Assembly (NCBI RefSeq): GCF_000496755.2
Contig: NZ_AYKS02000044.1
Coordinates: forward strand, 39,239-103,238
Length of the DNA: 64,000 nt
Direction: 5' to 3'
DNA from: Serratia sp. DD3
Lineage (GTDB): Bacteria; Pseudomonadota; Gammaproteobacteria; Enterobacterales; Enterobacteriaceae
Part shown: piece after piece, positions 58,893 to 64,000 of the stretch
How positions within the stretch are numbered: position 1 is the stretch's first letter
Layout of the letters: each line of letters opens with the position of its first letter
Program-made: the position numbers and the translations under genes
The notes under the pieces: model-generated
What the model saw: the letters and a program-made list of their open reading frames with translations, nothing else
Told to the model about the DNA's origin: nothing
Databases searched by the model: none

Positions 58893-61016
58893 GTGATTAA
58901 TCAATTTTCCGAAGAAATAAGTGTTTTATCAATACAGACAATTGGTCGTGAGAAATTAAATGGAATAATAATAGATATAAATAGAAAACTACTACCCATT
59001 AAATCTAGAAGCAAAGATAAATTGCTAGATGATAGCATTGATATGCTAATGGATAGCATTAAAGAAGAAAGAATACGAAATGCTATCGGCATTTCACGTT
59101 TTATACTCTATGGGGGTTTTAAAAACCCAATTAGTGCAATCAAAAAAAAAGGTGCATTTAGAACATCTAAATATGGTTACAAAACAAAAGCATTAAAATT
59201 TTTAATTTCTGACATATTTTGGGTTAATTTACTAAACAATAATGACTTAGGGTATGCAAGTAATATTTTAAGCCTCATTGAACTATCTCCTGAAATAAAA
59301 TCACTTCGATTTAAAATAATATTATTCATAAAATCAAATCCCTATTTTATTAAAACAGCATTAGCTATTGCTGACATGATATATTACGACACCAAGAATT
59401 ATGAAATAGCTGATGGAATGACAATGACGGATTCCCTTTTCTATAGAAACAAAGAAACCATATTATCATCCATATCTTATACATTAAGTTTATTTAAAGA
59501 GGTGACTTTTAATACAAGAGGTAACGCTGTTTTCCTTACTGATGAGGAATATAGCAATGATGTGTATATGAAATACTTCTACAACGCGCATTTAATACAA
59601 ATATTTAATGACATTGAAATTAAAATAGATTTTTTTAGTTACACAGCACGTAAAGTCTACAATAATATAATTATTGAAAACTATGAGTTTGAAACAGCAT
59701 TGCGCCGAAGTTATGTGAAATCAGACTTAAGATGGCGTTCTATTGCTACCAGAGCGATGGAAAATGAAACAATAACAAAGAAATTTAAGATGTTCTCCGA
59801 ATTCATTTCGGAATTTTTTTCTGCCAATGACAAAAGTAATGATAATATTGTTTACGAATTAAAAGATTTACCAATAAAAAGAATCGTACTAAATATGCTT
59901 TGTTTTCATTATGGACACGAATGTAATATCTATAGCCATAACAGCCTGTTCTTGGAAGAGGCTGTTATGATTGAAACTTTATCTTTAGAAAACTATAACT
60001 ATGAATATCTAAACATAAAATTGCACAAAAACTTTACTGCTATAGATATAATAAAAATACAAAGATACTTTGGTTATATTAGCCATGCATTCAACTACGC
60101 ATGTAATGATTTACTTTCGAAAAAAACACTTAATTTGGACTTAATAAGAAGACGTTCAATATTACCAAAGTGTAGTATTGAACAACTTGCAATTATGCTA
60201 AATAGCATCTGCAATCATCCTATCGATGAATGTAGAGAGTTTATTGAAATAATTAGTTTTGACTTGTCACATGGTAATGATTGCGTTGATATTCAATACA
60301 GTCCAATTTTAAACATTGATGGCGAAGTTATATTTTCACCAACAATACTTCATAATTCCAATCTAGTTAGATCTATCGCATTTAGAAAAAAAATAAATCT
60401 ATCTACATTTAATAAAAAAGATCATATGATAGATGCAATAAATAAAGCTTTAGTGGATAAAGGGTTTCATGTTAACGTCGATTTTAAATTTGGCGATGAT
60501 GAAATTGATGTAATTGCCTACCTCGATGGAGTCTTATTTATATTTGAGTGTAAAAACCCCTATCATCCAGTAAGTGACTTTGAGTTGAGAAATACTTACA
60601 GCCATTTGGAAAAAGGATTTTCACAAATAGAAAAATTCAAAAAAATACTTAAGGATACTAACTCATTCAAACAACTACTTACAAAGGCAAGAATAGCACC
60701 TTCTGTTGTAAGTGATATTCATTATGGGGTTATAAATGCCAATCGCGTATTAAGCGGGTTGATTAATAATCATATAAAAACATTTCATGCGAATGAATTG
60801 ATAAATTTTATCGAAACAGGGATGATCATGTCTCATGGCAATAAAATCAATACGTGGAAAAGTAACGAATTCGATGTAAGTGACTTAGTAGGTTATATCC
60901 AAGGGAGTAATAAGTTTTATAATGAGCTAGATAAATTAAAAAGAAATATTGCTCATGAATACAAATTCGAATATAAAAAATTAACTATTTTAAGTTGTAT
61001 CTTTGAACTTAAGTAA
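58893..61016 (+). CDS. Large protein with C-terminal PD-(D/E)XK nuclease motif, unknown
   Basis: This 707-residue AT-rich gene starts at GTG 58893, with AAGGTG seven bases upstream. No family is recognised for residues 1-500, which look mostly helical and rich in Ile, Asn and Lys. Residues ~510-640 show a restriction-endonuclease-like core: a helix (DHMIDAINKALVDKGFHV), then FGDDEIDVIAYLDGVLFIFE with Asp539, Glu552 and Lys554 (ECK), then a helix with SQIEKF. This is the D...E-x-K geometry of PD-(D/E)XK enzymes. It stands alone, 467 bp from the nearest gene upstream. A DNA-cleaving defence role is inference. Confidence 0.6.
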   Translation: MINQFSEEISVLSIQTIGREKLNGIIIDINRKLLPIKSRSKDKLLDDSIDMLMDSIKEERIRNAIGISRFILYGGFKNPISAIKKKGAFRTSKYGYKTKALKFLISDIFWVNLLNNNDLGYASNILSLIELSPEIKSLRFKIILFIKSNPYFIKTALAIADMIYYDTKNYEIADGMTMTDSLFYRNKETILSSISYTLSLFKEVTFNTRGNAVFLTDEEYSNDVYMKYFYNAHLIQIFNDIEIKIDFFSYTARKVYNNIIIENYEFETALRRSYVKSDLRWRSIATRAMENETITKKFKMFSEFISEFFSANDKSNDNIVYELKDLPIKRIVLNMLCFHYGHECNIYSHNSLFLEEAVMIETLSLENYNYEYLNIKLHKNFTAIDIIKIQRYFGYISHAFNYACNDLLSKKTLNLDLIRRRSILPKCSIEQLAIMLNSICNHPIDECREFIEIISFDLSHGNDCVDIQYSPILNIDGEVIFSPTILHNSNLVRSIAFRKKINLSTFNKKDHMIDAINKALVDKGFHVNVDFKFGDDEIDVIAYLDGVLFIFECKNPYHPVSDFELRNTYSHLEKGFSQIEKFKKILKDTNSFKQLLTKARIAPSVVSDIHYGVINANRVLSGLINNHIKTFHANELINFIETGMIMSHGNKINTWKSNEFDVSDLVGYIQGSNKFYNELDKLKRNIAHEYKFEYKKLTILSCIFELK

Positions 61017-61514
61017 TTTGCAAGTTAGTGAGTTATTGTATGACCTCTTTGAAAAGGGCGGCCACTATGGTAAGTTTATGGCAAACTATAAACTGTCGAT
61101 GTATCAAATATAGAAATTAGCAATTCGAAAATTTTCTTTGATACCTTTAAACAGACGATCATGGACGACCATCGTGGCAAAAAATTTTTAACTTGACGCG
61201 AATGGCGAAGTGGAGTGGTTAACCATCGCGCCCGGTCACGTACATCGCCCTGCCCTCGGTACCTTTGCCGGCATTAAGTCCAGTATCTGTTGACCTGCTC
61301 CCCATTAATTGAAACTTTATATTGTCAGTTAAACCTTCATCAGCAGATAGGTATGAACTTCCGTTTTTCGCTCGGATCGGACCTTCGGCTCATTTAGCTT
61401 GTCCGCTCCGTGCCAATCTGTACCGGGGCGGTTCAGCTCAGAAGTCGGATGAGATAATGCAACTAGGTTCGGTTTCCATACTATTTTGGCTACCCCATAT
61501 GGCGGGTGAAATGG
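61017..61514. other. Gap with a short coding remnant and diverged island repeat
   Basis: From 61192 to 61293 one frame reads LDANGEVEWLTIAPGHVHRP then TFAGIKSSIC and TGA; it looks like the end of a protein cut by an upstream TAA, family unknown. From 61356 to 61415 is the most diverged copy of the 60-bp island repeat (ACTTCCGTTTTTCGC to CCGTGCCA). I see nothing else. Confidence 0.4.
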
Positions 61515-62396
61515 TCAATTCCAGTATTCGTATTTCGCCGTCATGAAGGCTTTATGTTTGTCCACATACTGTTTACCCGTCCGATCGACTGGGACGACCA
61601 TAATATCCATATTGGCGCGTGTGCATTCTCCATGCGAGTTCCACTCCTCACACGTAATCAGGTTTTTTTCGATGGTGAAATACGTCTGGGTCTTGCTCAC
61701 GGACAGTTCACGGCCCTCGTTATCATAGGCATACTCTTCTATCGTTGAGGGGGATTGGGTTTTGATCAGACGATCATTACCATCATAGCTGTATACAATC
61801 GTATTGTTATCTATCGCCAAACTTCCTTTGTTTACCGCCCTTGCCAGCAACCCTGATGAATTTAAAACGTAGTCTATTGTGCCCACTGTGGTTTTGTCTT
61901 TATCTTCTGCTTTTGTGGCCAAGATAATAGAACGATTAACCACGTGGCTGATAAATCCTTTATTATTAAGCTGGTACATTCCCTCCAGAGTCTGCCGATA
62001 TAGTTGTGTGGTCTTCTGACTGTTGTTATCGGCTATGACTCCGTTCACATCCAACTGAATGCGCCAGCCAAATTCCGTTCTGTTAAGTTGAATTTCATTG
62101 GTAGCCGTGAAAACATTTTTCGGGCCTGTTGAGGTTTTGACCTCTTTTATACTGCCGCCAATTAGCTCACCGCATTGGCTGAAGTTGCTTTGAGCCGATA
62201 CGCGGAGATACCCATCAGGGCTATCAATAGTGATTTCAACCGATTTGGGGATTTCTGTTCTTGTCTGCTGGCTCAAGAGGATGAAGTTGTTTAGTTTGTT
62301 TTTAGCGAAGGTTTCCGCTGTGCATTGTGCCGCATAAGTCTGGAATGTGCAGAGGGATAAGAGAATAATAAACAGGTTTTTATTATTGAATGGCAT
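61515..62396 (-). CDS. Secreted YD-repeat-like protein
   Basis: This 293-residue product has a Sec signal peptide (NLFIILLSLCTFQTYAAQC). The C-terminal half has YD-type repeats as in Rhs and teneurin proteins: YVLNSSGLLARAVNKGSL, then YSYDGNDRLIKTQSPS and YAYDNEGRELSVSKTQ. Cysteines at about 24, 75, 254 and 262 could pair in the periplasm. It is too short to be an Rhs shell. A role as immunity or inhibitor protein is possible but not shown. The stop lies 101 bp from the diverged 60-bp repeat. Confidence 0.65.
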   Translation of the reverse strand: MPFNNKNLFIILLSLCTFQTYAAQCTAETFAKNKLNNFILLSQQTRTEIPKSVEITIDSPDGYLRVSAQSNFSQCGELIGGSIKEVKTSTGPKNVFTATNEIQLNRTEFGWRIQLDVNGVIADNNSQKTTQLYRQTLEGMYQLNNKGFISHVVNRSIILATKAEDKDKTTVGTIDYVLNSSGLLARAVNKGSLAIDNNTIVYSYDGNDRLIKTQSPSTIEEYAYDNEGRELSVSKTQTYFTIEKNLITCEEWNSHGECTRANMDIMVVPVDRTGKQYVDKHKAFMTAKYEYWN

Positions 62397-62554
62397 TATT
62401 TGTTGTCCTCAGGAACCGACCAGTTATCTGAATGTACCATTTAGCTTGCCAAGAAAAGGTTTATTTCTATGGCTCGGTTGAACTCGGGATCGTCTCAAAT
62501 GAGGGGGCACCGAGTAACTATATGTTTTAATTTACTCAATTTGCTTGCGCGACT

Positions 62555-62841
62555 TTACCCGATTAGTTTCAGGTCGGCTCTGCGGTGCCGCTTTTGCTCA
62601 TCGTAGTAATTCTCATGCGTTCCTAGGCTCAAAAGATAGATTGTCAGTTTTTGGTCCAGCCAAGAGTAGCCAAGCAGGTATTGCTGCTTCCCACGTAAAA
62701 CTTATGTACCCACAGATAGCTGAGATCGCCTTTCGTGCGTTCGCCTATCTCCGGGTTTGCGATGATGCACTCAATCTCTTCATCAACGCTGTACTGATCT
62801 TCTTTACTCAGGCGATTAAAGACTTGACCAGTAAACCTCAA
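62555..62841 (-). pseudogene. ParE/RelE-type toxin, frameshifted (copy B)
   Basis: Same structure and same one-base deletion as the copy at 50891-51177, so the lesion predates the duplication. It differs from copy A at a few residues (for example KGDLSYLWVHKFYVGS). The out-of-frame remainder is also intact. Confidence 0.85.
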
Positions 62842-63074
62842 TTTCCTGACCTGTCTTCTCTGCGCGCATATTTCTTCATTCTCCCGTTGTCCATTTCTGA
62901 TTTCGCCAGCAGCATTTCGTTGATAAAGGAAAACGGTAGATCGGGGTTGTCCTCAGCAATCCGGCCAATCTTAGCCCAGTGCTCAATCTGTTTGGGCACG
63001 CTACGGTTCATCGCGTCTGCGTGTATTTTAACTTCTTTAACAAAATCATCATCTAAGCGGATGCTTGTTGCCAT
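62838..63074 (-). CDS. ParD-like antitoxin (copy B)
   Basis: 78 residues, colinear with the antitoxin at 51174-51410, with changes such as Asn for Ser (HADAMNRSVPKQ), Met for Ile (FINEMLLAK) and Ala for Val (KKYARREDRSGN). The start and GAGG site are conserved. It keeps an intact frame although the toxin partner is broken. Confidence 0.82.
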   Translation of the reverse strand: MATSIRLDDDFVKEVKIHADAMNRSVPKQIEHWAKIGRIAEDNPDLPFSFINEMLLAKSEMDNGRMKKYARREDRSGN

Positions 63075-63429
63075 TTTAAACCTCATGATGTAGTCACCCG
63101 AGCCTGTAAGGTATTGGGGTGGTTTCAATTGCTACGTTAGTGTTTGACGCGCTACAGTCGTTATTGCGCGACAATTTGTCGCACAATGCAACTTAATTAC
63201 GTGCGAGGTCGATTACTTGTTGGCTAATTGTGTCTGCTTCACGCTCTGAGCTAACAGCCAGATTTAACCGTGGCTAACACAGCAGGCCATCAGGCCAGGT
63301 TGCCGCCAATCAATGAAAGAGTCAGCAATCCCCCATCCTTTGTGGTAACAGCTTTTGGCAGGTTTCCATCACTATTGGGCATATAGTTTTATACAGACCA
63401 ACGACCGGAATCCCTCAGTTCTTGTGCAC

Positions 63430-63608
63430 AAAGTGTCAAGTTTATTGCCCTACTTGCCCTGTTCACTTTTGAGCTTTTTGCCCTACTCGGAACCCGTGTC
63501 AGTACTGGCTTTAGTCTATGTTGGTATGGGCAAAAACCCCGCCGGTTGATGTATAGAAATATTAAGGTTTTTCAAGCGTGAAAGATAAAAGTGTAAAGCG
63601 GCCATATA
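63430..63608. repeat. 180-bp noncoding repeat, copy 3
   Basis: Almost identical to 51766-51944 as part of the long duplication, with two differences seen by eye (AACCCC for AACCCT, GATAAAA for GACAAAA). Confidence 0.85.
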
Positions 63609-63720
63609 TCTGAATATATCGCTTATATTCGAATTGCCTGACTGACACTAAACTGTTAGAAAGGCGGTACGTTAGACTGATTTTATGGTAAATCCGCAGA
63701 AAAAATGAGAAAGGGTTAAT

Positions 63721-64000
63721 ATGCGACAAGTCACTATTGTTGCTTATGATGAGCAGTGGCCTAGCCTATTTGAGGCTGAAAGCTCACTGTTACAGATAAC
63801 ACTTGGCAAGGTGATCTCGCGGATTCACCATGTTGGCAGCACGTCGGTACCGGAGTTGGCAGCAAAACCAGTCATAGACATATTGCTGGAGGTTGTTAGT
63901 CTGAATGAGTTGGATAACTTAAACGTTGAAATGGTGCGAGCTGGATATAATGCACGTGGCGAAAATGGTATTTCAAATCGCAGGTATTTCACCAAGGGCG
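63721..64000 (+). CDS. GrpB/UPF0157-like protein (copy B, 3' end off window)
   Basis: The first 93 codons match the gene at 52057 exactly in phase, including HHVGSTSVPELAAKPVIDIL. AAAGGG replaces AAGGGG in the ribosome site. Whether the copy is complete lies beyond the window. Confidence 0.83.
   Translation, partial: MRQVTIVAYDEQWPSLFEAESSLLQITLGKVISRIHHVGSTSVPELAAKPVIDILLEVVSLNELDNLNVEMVRAGYNARGENGISNRRYFTKG

Larger units (their letters stand above)
62515..64000. repeat. Long direct repeat, copy B (runs off window)
   Basis: Second copy of 50851-52336, offset 11,664 bp, no indels. The last ~275 bp appear identical to copy A, while the first ~700 bp hold most of the differences. The left edge lies about 118 bp upstream of the YD-repeat gene start. 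Confidence 0.95.

Overview
The window looks like chromosome of a Yersiniaceae-type enterobacterium (Serratia/Yersinia-like). From parE to the tRNA-Ile2 gene it follows the conserved enterobacterial order parE-yqiA-cpdA-yqiB-nudF / tolC / ygiB-ygiC / ygiD-ribB / ubiK / hldE-glnE-ygiF / ygiM-cca / uppP-folB / plsY / tsaD / rpsU-dnaG-rpoD / ileX. The genus is inferred from gene order and from a roughly 125-bp interspersed repeat (1717-1844, 17912-18038); it was not tested by search.

Left edge (1-1850): two overlapping PAAR-type genes, the first continuing off the window, which suggests a type VI secretion spike/effector locus. Next comes a fused remnant of a DeoR regulator and a sugar kinase, then a repeat copy. 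A LysR regulator and the parE-nudF run follow.

Core with insertions (2.8-40.2 kb): tolC is followed by a dihydroxyacetone/glycerol module, dhaR facing gldA-dhaK-dhaL-dhaM. A strong palindromic site lies upstream of gldA. ygiB-ygiC are followed by a zinc-homeostasis insertion: a NicO-family transporter, a 26-codon remnant of a DUF1007 (ZevA-like) gene, and a COG0523 GTPase behind a Zur-like box. ribB carries an FMN riboswitch. The rpsU-dnaG-rpoD operon closes the core.

Phosphoesterase cluster (40.7-48.1 kb): a small Lys/Glu-repeat lipoprotein, two Tat-exported phospholipase C paralogues, and a lipoprotein with an alkaline-phosphatase-like domain plus a LamG-like domain. It sits between rpoD and tRNA-Ile2.

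Accessory island (48.5 kb to the right edge): downstream of tRNA-Ile2 are P4-like phage debris (a truncated repressor-like gene, a YlcI/YnfO-like gene, an Icd-like gene) and then a defence-type region with no integrase in view. It holds an orphan HigA, a ParD antitoxin with a frameshifted ParE toxin, a GrpB-like protein, a Nudix hydrolase, an IS110-family element, a Lit-like metallopeptidase, an XRE-ImmA plus DUF4411 pair, a 707-aa protein with a C-terminal PD-(D/E)XK nuclease motif, and a secreted YD-repeat-like protein. A direct repeat of at least 1.49 kb (50851-52336 and 62515-64000, exact offset 11,664 bp) brackets most of it. The Lit-like protease and the 707-aa nuclease are the best candidates for an undescribed defence function.
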